This document shows, piece by piece, positions 10,061 to 18,267 of a DNA stretch of 64,000 bases; the first letter of the stretch is position 1, and every line of letters starts with the position of its first letter. Both the position numbers and the translations under genes were made by a program. A model generated the notes under the pieces. That model did no database searches. It had not been told where the DNA came from and saw nothing but the letters and a program-made list of their open reading frames with translations. The stretch comes from Streptomyces sp. NBC_00659 (lineage in GTDB: Bacteria; Actinomycetota; Actinomycetes; Streptomycetales; Streptomycetaceae): NCBI RefSeq assembly GCF_036226925.1, contig NZ_CP109031.1, forward strand, positions 5,766,001 through 5,830,000, written 5' to 3'.

Positions 10061-11269
10061 TCAGAGCCGGTGTGCCGCTCCCGTCGGGGTCGCCCCCCTT
10101 GTGTCCAGGAGAAGTTGGGCTTTCACCGACAGGCCTTGCAGGTCGTAGGTGCGGTGCTGCTGGAGCAGGATCGTCAGGTCGGCGTCGGCCGCGGCCTCGT
10201 AGAGGGAGTCCGCGCGCGGTACGGGCCGCCCGAGGACGCTCCAGGCCGGCACGTGCGGGTCGTGATAGCTGACGGCCGCGCCGAGTTCCATCAGCCGTAC
10301 GGCGATCTCGTGGGCGGGGGAGCCCTGTTGGTCGGCGATGTCGGCCTTGTAGGTGACGCCGAGGAGGAGCACCCGCGCGGCCCGGGCGGACTTCCCGTGC
10401 TCGTTGAGCAGCGCGGCGGCGCGCTGGATGACGTACTGGGGCATGTGGTTGTTGACCTGCCGGGCCAGTTCGACCATCCGCAGCGGGCGTCCGGAGGGGC
10501 CGCCGAGGTCCTGGGCGATCCCGTGGCCGCCGACTCCCGGGCCGGGCCGGAACGCCTGGAACCCGAACGGCTTGGTCTCCGCGCAGCGGATGACGTCCCA
10601 CAGGTCGACGCCCAGGTCGTGGCAGAGCACGGCCATCTCGTTGACGAGCGCGATGTTGACGTGCCGGAAGTTGGTCTCCAGGACCTGCACGGTCTCCGCC
10701 TCGCGGGGGCCCCGCGCGCGGACGACCTTGTCGGTGAGCCGGCCGTAGAACGCGGCTGCCGACTCGGTGCACGCGGGGGTGAGACCGCCGATGACCTTCG
10801 GTGTCCCGGCGGGGGTGACGTCGCGGTTGCCGGGGTCGACCCGGCTGGGTGAGTACGCGAGGTGGAAATCGCGCCCGGCGCGCAGCCCGGAACCGGTTTC
10901 GAGGAGCGGGCGGAGGAACGCCTCGGTGGTGCCGGGGTGCACGGGTGATTCCAGGATGACCGTGGTGTGCGGGCGCAGCCGTGCGGCCAGGGCGCGGGCC
11001 GCCGACTCCACCTGGCCGAGGTCCAGGGCGCCGTCCGCGCCCCGTGGGGTCGGTGCGCAGATGACGGCGGTGCGGACACGGCCCAGCTCGGCCGGGTTCG
11101 TGGCCGGCCGGAAGCCGCCCGCGAGCATCCGGCGCAGCTCCGCGGGGGTGAGGGAGCCGCCTTCCGGCCCGGTTCTGTAGCCGAGGGTGGAGATGCCGGC
11201 GGCGACGGCGGCCTGGGCCAGGGGCAGGCCTAGGTGACCGAGTCCGATGACGGCGAGGTCTGCGGGCAT
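10061..11269 (-). CDS. Nucleotide-sugar dehydrogenase homologue lacking catalytic Cys and Glu
   Basis: A 402-residue protein of the UDP-glucose/UDP-ManNAc dehydrogenase family. The N-terminal NAD-binding domain begins VIGLGHLGLPLA (8-19), the central helical domain carries FRHVNIALVNEM (201-212), and a C-terminal UDP-binding Rossmann domain starts near LLLGVTYKADIADQQGSP. Known members oxidise a nucleotide sugar twice through a Cys thiohemiacetal. Here the motif usually written GVGGHCIPVDP reads GVGGHGIAQDL, so Gly250 occupies the Cys position. YSPERVDPG reads YSPSRVDPG, so Ser142 replaces the usual Glu. The rest of the fold is intact and there is no frameshift. It may be a non-catalytic or altered-function homologue. 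GGAAGG precedes the ATG. It is divergent from glpD. Confidence 0.85.
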   Translation of the reverse strand: MPADLAVIGLGHLGLPLAQAAVAAGISTLGYRTGPEGGSLTPAELRRMLAGGFRPATNPAELGRVRTAVICAPTPRGADGALDLGQVESAARALAARLRPHTTVILESPVHPGTTEAFLRPLLETGSGLRAGRDFHLAYSPSRVDPGNRDVTPAGTPKVIGGLTPACTESAAAFYGRLTDKVVRARGPREAETVQVLETNFRHVNIALVNEMAVLCHDLGVDLWDVIRCAETKPFGFQAFRPGPGVGGHGIAQDLGGPSGRPLRMVELARQVNNHMPQYVIQRAAALLNEHGKSARAARVLLLGVTYKADIADQQGSPAHEIAVRLMELGAAVSYHDPHVPAWSVLGRPVPRADSLYEAAADADLTILLQQHRTYDLQGLSVKAQLLLDTRGATPTGAAHRL

Positions 11270-11319
11270 GGAGTGGGCCGTCCTTCCCAGTAACCGATGT
11301 GGGACAGGTGCGCAAGCCC

Positions 11320-11328
11320 TGTGGACAG
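11320..11328 (-). promoter_or_regulatory. DnaA-box-like site (left)
   Basis: TGTGGACAG, whose reverse complement CTGTCCACA differs by one base from the Streptomyces DnaA box TTGTCCACA. It is paired with a perfect, oppositely oriented box 87 bases away in the same divergent promoter region. Confidence 0.45.
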
Positions 11329-11414
11329 GACGGGCGAGAGCAATGTCAGACTAGGAGTAAATATGACCGATTTGCGGGATTGATCGATCAAGATTCCTTG
11401 CGCGTCGCCCAGAG

Positions 11415-11423
11415 TTGTCCACA
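11415..11423 (+). promoter_or_regulatory. DnaA box (right), exact TTGTCCACA
   Basis: Exact match to the preferred Streptomyces DnaA box, between the divergent nucleotide-sugar dehydrogenase homologue and glpD, about 115 bases upstream of the glpD start. Confidence 0.5.
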
Positions 11424-11539
11424 GGCCGAGGACGGACGGTGGCCGATGAGGGGAGAGACGGTCAGACTTTGGGCAGGGGGGATGTGAGCCGGGCGTCGCC
11501 GGACGGTGCGGCCAGCGCGACCTACAGCGGGAGGCAGCG

Positions 11540-13246
11540 GTGAGGACAGCGACACTGGGGCCGGCGGAGCGCGCCGAGTCACTGGCGGGAATGGCCGAGC
11601 GTGAGCTGGACGTGCTGGTCGTGGGCGCGGGCGTGGTCGGCGCGGGCACCGCGCTGGACGCCGCGACGCGCGGTCTGTCCACCGGCCTGGTCGAGGCGCG
11701 TGACTGGGCGTCGGGCACGTCGAGCAGATCCAGCAAGCTGATCCACGGCGGCCTGCGGTATCTGGAGATGCTCGACTTCGCGCTCGTCCGCGAGGCGCTG
11801 AAGGAGCGCGGCCTGCTCCTCGAGCGGCTCGCGCCGCACCTGGTCAAGCCGGTCCCGTTCCTCTACCCCCTCCAGCACAAGGGCTGGGAGCGGCTGTACG
11901 CGGGCTCCGGCGTCGCGTTGTACGACGCCATGTCGATGGCCCGCGGTCACGGCCGCGGCCTGCCCCCGCATCGCCATCTGAGCCGCCGCCACGCCCTGCG
12001 CGTCGCACCGGCGCTGAAGAGGGACGCGCTGATCGGCGCCCTGCAGTACTACGACGCCCAGATGGACGACGCCCGCTATGTGGCGACCCTGGTGCGCACG
12101 GCCGCTTCGTACGGTGCGAAGGTCGCCAACCGTGCGCGGGTCGCCGGATTCCTGCGCGAGGGCGAGCGGGTGGTCGGGGCCAGGGTGCGCGACGTCGAGG
12201 GCGGCGGCGAGTACGAGGTCCGCGCCCGCCAGATCGTCAACGCCACCGGCGTGTGGACCGACGACACCCAGGCCATGGTCGGGGAGCGGGGCCAGTTCCA
12301 CGTCCGGGCGTCCAAGGGCATCCATCTGGTCGTGCCGAAGGACCGGATCCACTCCTCGACGGGCCTGATCCTGCGCACCGAGAAGTCCGTGCTGTTCGTG
12401 ATCCCCTGGGGCCGCCACTGGATCATCGGCACCACCGACACCGACTGGGACCTGGACAAGGCGCATCCGGCCGCGTCCAGCGCGGACATCGACTATCTGC
12501 TGGAGCATGTGAACTCGGTGCTCTCCGTGCCGCTCACCCGTGACGACGTCGAGGGGGTGTACGCGGGGCTGCGGCCGCTGCTGGCCGGGGAGTCGGACGC
12601 CACCAGCAAGCTGTCGCGCGAGCACACCGTGGCCCACCCGGTGCCCGGACTCGTGGTCGTGGCCGGCGGCAAGTACACGACCTACCGGGTGATGGCCAAG
12701 GACGCGGTCGACGCGGCGGTGCACGGCCTCGACCAGCGGGTCGCCGAATGCGTCACCGAGGACACCCCGCTGCTCGGCGCCGAGGGGTACCGGGCGCTGT
12801 GGAACGCGCGAGCGCGGATCGCGGCGCGCACCGGCATCCATGTGGCGCGTGTGGAGCATCTGTTGAACCGGTACGGGGCGCTCGCCGAGGAGCTCCTCGA
12901 CCTCATCGCGGCGGACCCGTCCCTCGGCGCTCCCCTGCTGGCCGCCGAGGACTACCTCCGGGCCGAGATCGTCTACGCCGCCTCGCACGAGGGCGCCCGT
13001 CACCTGGACGACGTCCTGACCCGGCGTACCCGCATCTCCATCGAGACCTTCGACCGGGGCACCCGCAGCGCCCGTGAGGCCGCCGAGTTGATGGCCCCGG
13101 TCCTCGGCTGGGACAAGGACCAGATCGAGCGCGAGGTGGAGCACTACGAGAAGCGGGTCGAGGCCGAACGGGAGTCCCAGCGCCAGCCGGACGACCTGAC
13201 GGCGGACGCGGCCCGGCTGGGAGCGCCGGACATCGTGCCGTTCTGA
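11540..13246 (+). CDS. glpD: Aerobic glycerol-3-phosphate dehydrogenase
   Basis: A 568-residue FAD enzyme that oxidises sn-glycerol 3-phosphate to dihydroxyacetone phosphate and passes electrons to the quinone pool at the membrane. The FAD-binding VVGAGVVGAG is at about residues 26-35, with TSSRSSKLIHGGLRYLE characteristic of GlpD/GlpA, WGRHWIIGTTDTDWD in the substrate domain, and a C-terminal helical cap (DDVLTRRTRI). Length is normal. The GTG start is preceded by GGGAGG. No glpF or glpK is adjacent, so the gene stands alone, divergent from the sugar dehydrogenase homologue. Confidence 0.96.
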   Translation: MRTATLGPAERAESLAGMAERELDVLVVGAGVVGAGTALDAATRGLSTGLVEARDWASGTSSRSSKLIHGGLRYLEMLDFALVREALKERGLLLERLAPHLVKPVPFLYPLQHKGWERLYAGSGVALYDAMSMARGHGRGLPPHRHLSRRHALRVAPALKRDALIGALQYYDAQMDDARYVATLVRTAASYGAKVANRARVAGFLREGERVVGARVRDVEGGGEYEVRARQIVNATGVWTDDTQAMVGERGQFHVRASKGIHLVVPKDRIHSSTGLILRTEKSVLFVIPWGRHWIIGTTDTDWDLDKAHPAASSADIDYLLEHVNSVLSVPLTRDDVEGVYAGLRPLLAGESDATSKLSREHTVAHPVPGLVVVAGGKYTTYRVMAKDAVDAAVHGLDQRVAECVTEDTPLLGAEGYRALWNARARIAARTGIHVARVEHLLNRYGALAEELLDLIAADPSLGAPLLAAEDYLRAEIVYAASHEGARHLDDVLTRRTRISIETFDRGTRSAREAAELMAPVLGWDKDQIEREVEHYEKRVEAERESQRQPDDLTADAARLGAPDIVPF

Positions 13247-13361
13247 CCGCCGCTTCCCGCCCATCTCCTTCGAACGGGTGCCGTGAGCCGGGCTCTTGAG
13301 GTGCCGCCAAGAACCGTGGCACCGCGTGGACCTGCCGGTCGAGCGACTGTCCCCGGTGGAA

Positions 13362-13409
13362 CCGCAAACAGTTCTTCGCGAAGAGGTCTTTGCGAAGAAC
13401 TGTTTGCGG
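13362..13409. promoter_or_regulatory. 18-bp perfect inverted repeat, operator of the ArsR-MFS operon
   Basis: Arms ccgcaaacagttcttcgc (13362-13379) and its exact reverse complement (13392-13409), with a 12-base spacer, ending 15 bases before the regulator start. Inside it lies the 10-bp palindrome cttcgcgaag. Its size, symmetry and position over the promoter fit autorepression by the adjacent ArsR-type protein. Confidence 0.88.
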
Positions 13410-13424
13410 TCTAGAGTGCGCGAT

Positions 13425-14090
13425 ATGACTGACACGAGTGCGGGGCCGGATGGTCCGAAGGCTGAAGCGGACGCGGTCGTTCTGGATGCCAAGGGGCTGC
13501 GTGCCCTGGCGCACCCGGTGCGCGTGGAGTTGGTCGGGCTGCTGCGGAAGTACGGCCCGTCGACGGCTACCCGCCTTGCGGAGCGGCTCGGCGTGAACTC
13601 CGGCACGGCCAGCTACCACCTGCGCCAGCTCGGCGCGGCCGGCTTCGTCGAGGAGGACACGGAACGCGGCAACGCGCGAGAGCGCTGGTGGCGTTCGTTG
13701 CATCAGATGACGGAACTCAATGATCCGGAGCTTGCCGAGCGCGAGCCCGAGGCCGTCCAGGCCTTCCTGCAGTCCGTCGCCGCCACCAACACCCTTCGCA
13801 CACAGCGGGCGATCAACGAGCTCCAGACGATGCCCGATGCGTGGCGGGGCACCTTCGACATGAGCGACTGGGCCTTGCGGCTCACGCCCGAGGAAACCGC
13901 CACCCTGCGCCAGGAGTTGCGGGCAGTCGTCGCCCGCTACCGGAGAGATACGCCGGACGCGGCGGCGAAAGCCCCGGAGGGAGCCGAGCGGGTCGCCGTC
14001 ATCACGCACCTCCTGCCGGAGCTGGATACGCCCGCCGCGTCGGAGGCGCACGCCGGCCCGCAGACGGTGACAGGAACGGAGACGTCATGA
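13425..14090 (+). CDS. ArsR-family winged-helix repressor (MFS-linked)
   Basis: A 221-residue regulator. The winged helix spans residues 20-100: GLRALAHPVRVELVGLLRKY, then the recognition region LGVNSGTASYHLRQL. The long C-terminal helical portion (about 110 residues) is typical of the ArsR subgroup paired with efflux pumps rather than of metal sensors, and no metal-binding Cys motif is present. Its stop overlaps the start of the MFS gene (ATGA), so the two are translationally coupled. The perfect inverted repeat just upstream suggests autoregulation. The start is the ATG after the inverted repeat; a longer frame would run through the operator. Confidence 0.92.
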   Translation: MTDTSAGPDGPKAEADAVVLDAKGLRALAHPVRVELVGLLRKYGPSTATRLAERLGVNSGTASYHLRQLGAAGFVEEDTERGNARERWWRSLHQMTELNDPELAEREPEAVQAFLQSVAATNTLRTQRAINELQTMPDAWRGTFDMSDWALRLTPEETATLRQELRAVVARYRRDTPDAAAKAPEGAERVAVITHLLPELDTPAASEAHAGPQTVTGTETS

Positions 14091-15424
14091 GGGAAGACGT
14101 CTCCGGCGCCGCCGGCATACCCGGCAAGCGGTCCTTACGACCGCTCGGCGGGGTCCTGGCGGCCATGGCCGTGTCGCTGACCGGTACCAGGGTCGCTGCC
14201 GTCGCGCTGCCCTGGTTCGTGCTCGTCACGACCGGCAGCGCCACCCAGACCGGACTGGTCGCCTTCTGTCAGATGACTCCCTACGTGGCGGTCAAGGCGT
14301 TCACCGGGCCGCTGGTGGACCGGATCGGCCCGCGGGCCGTTTCCTGGACCACTGATCTGGCCAGCGCAAGCGCCGCCGCTGCGGTTCCCCTGTTCCACGC
14401 CCTGGACCTGCTCTCCTTTCCGCTCCTGCTGGCCCTGGTCGCGCTGATCGGCGCGGTCCGCGGCCCCGGCGACCTGGCCAAGGAGGTCATGGTCCCGGAA
14501 GCCGCCGAGCTCGGCCGGGTGCCGTTGGAGCGGGCCGCCGGTCTGTCGGGCGTGACCGAGCGGCTCGCCTCCACCATCGGCCCGGCGGCCGGCGGCTCGT
14601 TGGTGGCGCTGCTCGGCCCCATGACAGGACTGGTCGTCAACGCGGGCTGCTTCACTCTCGGATCGTTGATCATCGGAGTGGCACTGCCTCGTGGGGTGGG
14701 CCATGCGGTCAAGGAAGCCCCGCCGCGGGCCGGCGAGACGGAACCGGGTTACTGGCGACGTTTCGCCGAGGGCTTCGCCTTCCTGCGTGGCGAGCCGTTG
14801 ATGCTGACTGTCATCGTCATGGTCGGGGTCACCAACCTGCTGGACGCGGGGTTCGGCACGGTGCTCATGCCCGTCTGGGCCAGGGAATCCGGCAACGGGC
14901 CGGCCGCGATCGGCCTGATGGGCAGCGTGACGGGAGCCGCGGCGGTCGCGGGGAGTCTGATCGCCGCGATGGCAGCACACCGGCTGCGGCGCCGGGTGGT
15001 GTTCTTCACCGGGTTCCTGGTGGCCGGGGCGCCGAGGTTCCTGATTCTCGCCTCCGATGCTCCCTCGGGAGCGGTACTGGCCGTGTTCGCCGTCAGTGGA
15101 TTCGGGTCGGGCTTCCTCAACCCGGTGCTGGGGGCCATCCTTTTCGAGCGAGTGCCGCGCCGGATGCTGGGCCGGGTCAACGCGCTCGGTGATTCGCTGG
15201 CCTGGGCCGGTATCCCTCTCGGTGGACTGATCGTCGGAGCGGCGGTGGCCTCCGTCGGACTTGCGCCGGTGCTGCTTGCAAGCGGGGCTGCGTACTTCCT
15301 CACCACGAACCTGACCGGGCTGCGGCCGGAATGGCGCGAGATGGACCGTGGGGGTGGGCGAGGTGCCCCGGAACCACAACCCGAGGATGCCGCTCAGCCG
15401 GCCGGTGCGAATCTCCCGACATGA
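14087..15424 (+). CDS. MFS efflux transporter
   Basis: A 445-residue major facilitator with about 10-12 membrane segments, for example AAMAVSLTGTRVAAVALPWF near the start and VLAVFAVSGFGSGFLNPVLG in the second half. The DRIGPRAV loop corresponds to motif A between TM2 and TM3. It resembles the MFS_3 (enterobactin exporter/macrolide efflux) branch, so drug or small-molecule export is likely but the substrate is unknown. It starts inside the stop of the ArsR gene and must be co-transcribed and de-repressed with it. The last 30 residues are hydrophilic and probably disordered. Confidence 0.92.
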   Translation: MREDVSGAAGIPGKRSLRPLGGVLAAMAVSLTGTRVAAVALPWFVLVTTGSATQTGLVAFCQMTPYVAVKAFTGPLVDRIGPRAVSWTTDLASASAAAAVPLFHALDLLSFPLLLALVALIGAVRGPGDLAKEVMVPEAAELGRVPLERAAGLSGVTERLASTIGPAAGGSLVALLGPMTGLVVNAGCFTLGSLIIGVALPRGVGHAVKEAPPRAGETEPGYWRRFAEGFAFLRGEPLMLTVIVMVGVTNLLDAGFGTVLMPVWARESGNGPAAIGLMGSVTGAAAVAGSLIAAMAAHRLRRRVVFFTGFLVAGAPRFLILASDAPSGAVLAVFAVSGFGSGFLNPVLGAILFERVPRRMLGRVNALGDSLAWAGIPLGGLIVGAAVASVGLAPVLLASGAAYFLTTNLTGLRPEWREMDRGGGRGAPEPQPEDAAQPAGANLPT

Positions 15425-15589
15425 CGTCGGTCGTAGGACTCCGGCTCCGTGGCGGGAACCCGCACCTGCCGGCGGCGAATTCCACGGCCTCTCCGGGCAG
15501 CTCTGTTCGGCTGCGGCTGGTGACACGGTTCCTGCCGGCATCCCGTCTTCGCCCGCGGCCCGGCCGTTCCACGGGGTGCGGGGAAAGAA

Positions 15590-15900
15590 CTCGGCGGCGA
15601 GCAGGTCCGGTTCGAGCGTCGGGTCCGTGACCCCGTCCGTGTTCACCCGGAAGGTGAGGACACGGCGACCGCCGACGGTGGCCGCGCTGCGCACGTAGCT
15701 GCCGGAGATCCGGCCGTTGTGCCCCCACACCGTGGTGCCGCACGGCAGCTTCACCGGGAACGGCCCCATGCCGTACGAGCCTTGTGCGGCCCGGGTGTCG
15801 AGCATGTCGCGCAGCCAGTGCGAGGGGTGCAGTCCGCCGTCGAGCAGGGCCGCGCAGAAGCGGTTCAGGTCGGCCGGTGTACGGCCGCGGGAGGGCCTTC
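15590..15900 (-). pseudogene. C-terminal relic of a serine hydrolase (DD-carboxypeptidase/beta-lactamase family)
   Basis: Read leftward, the stretch encodes GRTPADLNRFCAALLDGG, then GSYGMGPFPVKLPCGTTVWG and HNGRISGSYVRS, ending near DLLAAEFF. This is the C-terminal third of Streptomyces serine hydrolases of the beta-lactamase/D-Ala-D-Ala carboxypeptidase family; WGHNG corresponds to the HxG box of the active site. The N-terminal part with the SxxK nucleophile is missing: upstream sequence is the kinase promoter and coding region. There is no start codon context, and the frame runs on past the normal C-terminus without a stop. I read it as a decayed 5'-truncated gene. Boundaries are approximate. 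Confidence 0.65.
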
Positions 15901-16021
15901 GGCGGGGTCCGGACGTCTCACTGGCTGAGCTGTTGCGGTTCCAGGGGCCCCCAGGGCGCCGGGCACTTGTCGGGTAGGGGACAATGGAGGCTCTGTCAGG
16001 GCGGGTTGCATGAGGGGACGC

Positions 16022-18100
16022 ATGTCGGAGGCAGAGCGGGTGGGAGCACCCCGTCAGGACAAGAGCGATCGTCTCCTCGCCGGGCGGTACCGGCTGGGGG
16101 ATGTTCTCGGCCGCGGCGGCATGGGCACGGTGTGGCGCGCCGAGGACGAGACCCTGGGCCGTACGGTCGCCGTGAAGGAGCTGCGGTTCCCGTCGGCCAT
16201 CGACGAGGACGAGAAGCGCCGGCTGATCACGCGCACGCTGCGGGAGGCCAAGGCCATCGCGCGGATCCGCAACAACGGCGCGGTGACGGTCTTCGACGTG
16301 GTCGACGAGGACAACCGGCCGTGGATCGTCATGGAACTCATCGAGGGCAAGTCCCTCGCCGAGGCCATCCGTGAGGACGGGCTGCTCACGCCGAAGCGCG
16401 CCGCCGAGGTGGGTCTCGCCATCCTCGACGTGCTGCGGTCGGCGCACCGTGAGGGCATCCTGCACCGGGACGTGAAGCCGTCGAACGTGCTGATCGACCA
16501 TGACGGCCGGGTCGTGCTCACCGACTTCGGCATCGCCCAGGTGGAGGGCGACCCGTCCATCACCTCGACCGGCATGCTCGTCGGCGCGCCCTCCTACATC
16601 TCGCCGGAGCGGGCGCGCGGTCACAAGCCCGGCCCCGCGGCCGACCTGTGGTCGCTGGGCGGTCTGCTGTACGCGTCGGTCGAAGGCGTGCCGCCCTACG
16701 ACAAGGGCTCCGCGATCGCGACGCTCACCGCGGTGATGACCGAGCCGGTCGAACAGCCCAAGAACGCGGGCCCGCTGGAGAACGTGATCTACGGCCTGCT
16801 CGCGAAGGATCCCGAGCAGCGGCTCGACGAAGCGGGCGCCCGGGCCATGCTCAACGAGGTACTGCGCGAGACCGAGTCCGAGAAGAGCCTGCCGGAGCCG
16901 CCGGACGCGACGAAGGTCGTGGCGATGCCGCCGCTGCCGGAGGAACCGGCGCGGCTGCGCGGGGCCCTGCGGTCGGTGCGCAAGGCCGCGACCGCGGCCG
17001 GGGCCGCCACGGCGGCGGCCACCTCGGCGGCGGCCTCCCGCGCCAAGACGGCGGGCGGCTCGGGCTCCGACCCGGCGGAGGGAGCGGCCAGGACGGCCTC
17101 CCCGCGCACGAGTCCGGGGTCCGGCGCGGCGGCCGGTGGCGCCTCCGGGGCGACCGCCGCGGCGAGTCCGTCCGTGCCGGTACAGCCGAGCGGTCCCGGC
17201 GGCAAGCCGGTGAACTCCGGTTCGGCCGCAGGCGGCGGAGCCGCGGGTACGCGCGGCGGTTCGGGGTCCGGATGGCCGGTGGCACCCGAGCGCCCGGTCC
17301 GCCCGGCGCCGAAGGCCTCGCTCACGGATGTCGTGCCGCTGCGCACCCTGGTGATCATCGCGGTCGTCGTGGCGCTGGTCGTGGTCGGCACCGTGCTGGC
17401 CCTCACCTTCGGCGGCGGGGACGACGACGGCGCCAAGGGCGGCACCGGCGCCAAGGCGACCGCCTCCAGCGGAGCGGCCGCGGGCAGCGGGAAGAGCGGC
17501 GACGACAGCAAGAGCGACGCCAAGGACAAGAGCGACACCTCGCACACCGACAGCGGCGACACGTCGGGCTCCGGCTCGGACGACTCCTCGGACACCTCGG
17601 GCACGGACACCAGCAAGAGCGACTCGGCCGGTTCGAGCGGCGACGGCAAGGAGTCGGGCTCGGGTTCCGCCTCCGTGACGACGTACAAGAGCGGCCAGGG
17701 CTTCTCGATCGGGCTGCCGAAGGGGTGGGCGTACAAGTCCCAGGACGAAGCGGGAGCCAGGTTCACCGGTCCCGACGGACAGAAGCTCCTCGTCGGCTGG
17801 ACGTCGACGCCCAAGGACGACCCGGTCGCGGACTGGAACAACCAGGAGCGCGGCATGGTGCGCCCCCAGTACAAGAAGATCGTCATAGAGAGCGTGAGCT
17901 ACCGAGGCTGGAACACGGCCGACTGGGAGTTCACCTATGTGGACGGCGGCACGAAGTTCCACTCGATCGACCGGGGTTTCGTGGTGAACGCGCATCAGGG
18001 CTACGCGCTGATGTACACGGCCAAGGACTCCGCGTGGAACAGCGCGCTGCGCAAGAGCACCTGGGCCACGCTGACCGAGACGTTCCAGCCGAAGTCATGA
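16022..18100 (+). CDS. Membrane Ser/Thr protein kinase 1
   Basis: A 692-residue transmembrane Hanks-type kinase. The kinase domain covers about residues 15-275, with glycine loop GRGGMGTVW, AVKE lysine, HRDVKPSN catalytic loop, DFG, and an activation segment TSTGMLVGAPSYISPER with a TxTG-like pair. A long Ala/Ser/Gly-rich linker leads to a membrane helix at about 440-463 (IIAVVVALVVVGTVLALTF). A Ser/Asp-rich extracellular stalk follows, then a C-terminal domain beginning GFSIGLPKGW and containing ADWEFTYVDG. That extracellular domain recurs in the other kinases of this cluster. GAGGGGAC precedes the chosen ATG. It is the first of five tandem genes. Confidence 0.95.
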   Translation: MSEAERVGAPRQDKSDRLLAGRYRLGDVLGRGGMGTVWRAEDETLGRTVAVKELRFPSAIDEDEKRRLITRTLREAKAIARIRNNGAVTVFDVVDEDNRPWIVMELIEGKSLAEAIREDGLLTPKRAAEVGLAILDVLRSAHREGILHRDVKPSNVLIDHDGRVVLTDFGIAQVEGDPSITSTGMLVGAPSYISPERARGHKPGPAADLWSLGGLLYASVEGVPPYDKGSAIATLTAVMTEPVEQPKNAGPLENVIYGLLAKDPEQRLDEAGARAMLNEVLRETESEKSLPEPPDATKVVAMPPLPEEPARLRGALRSVRKAATAAGAATAAATSAAASRAKTAGGSGSDPAEGAARTASPRTSPGSGAAAGGASGATAAASPSVPVQPSGPGGKPVNSGSAAGGGAAGTRGGSGSGWPVAPERPVRPAPKASLTDVVPLRTLVIIAVVVALVVVGTVLALTFGGGDDDGAKGGTGAKATASSGAAAGSGKSGDDSKSDAKDKSDTSHTDSGDTSGSGSDDSSDTSGTDTSKSDSAGSSGDGKESGSGSASVTTYKSGQGFSIGLPKGWAYKSQDEAGARFTGPDGQKLLVGWTSTPKDDPVADWNNQERGMVRPQYKKIVIESVSYRGWNTADWEFTYVDGGTKFHSIDRGFVVNAHQGYALMYTAKDSAWNSALRKSTWATLTETFQPKS

Positions 18101-18267
18101 CGTACCGCCGGCCGAGGTGACGTTCCGCGACGAACGGAGCCCGAGATCTCGCATCACCGCTCTGCGGGTTGCCTCGGGCACGTATCGTGAGTGGTTGCGG
18201 ACCGAACGAAGCCACAACGGAACGCACGGCGAACGGAATTGACCAACCGGTCGGCTGGGGGAGCATC

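Noticed and set aside
11320..11423. Possible replication origin because of DnaA boxes
   Set aside because: Only two boxes, no dnaA, dnaN or AT-rich unwinding region. A local regulatory role is more likely.
14135..17995. A frame of over 1200 codons antisense to the MFS and kinase 1 genes
   Set aside because: Only the part at about 15590-15900 resembles a protein family and is reported as a relic. The rest mirrors certain genes on the other strand.
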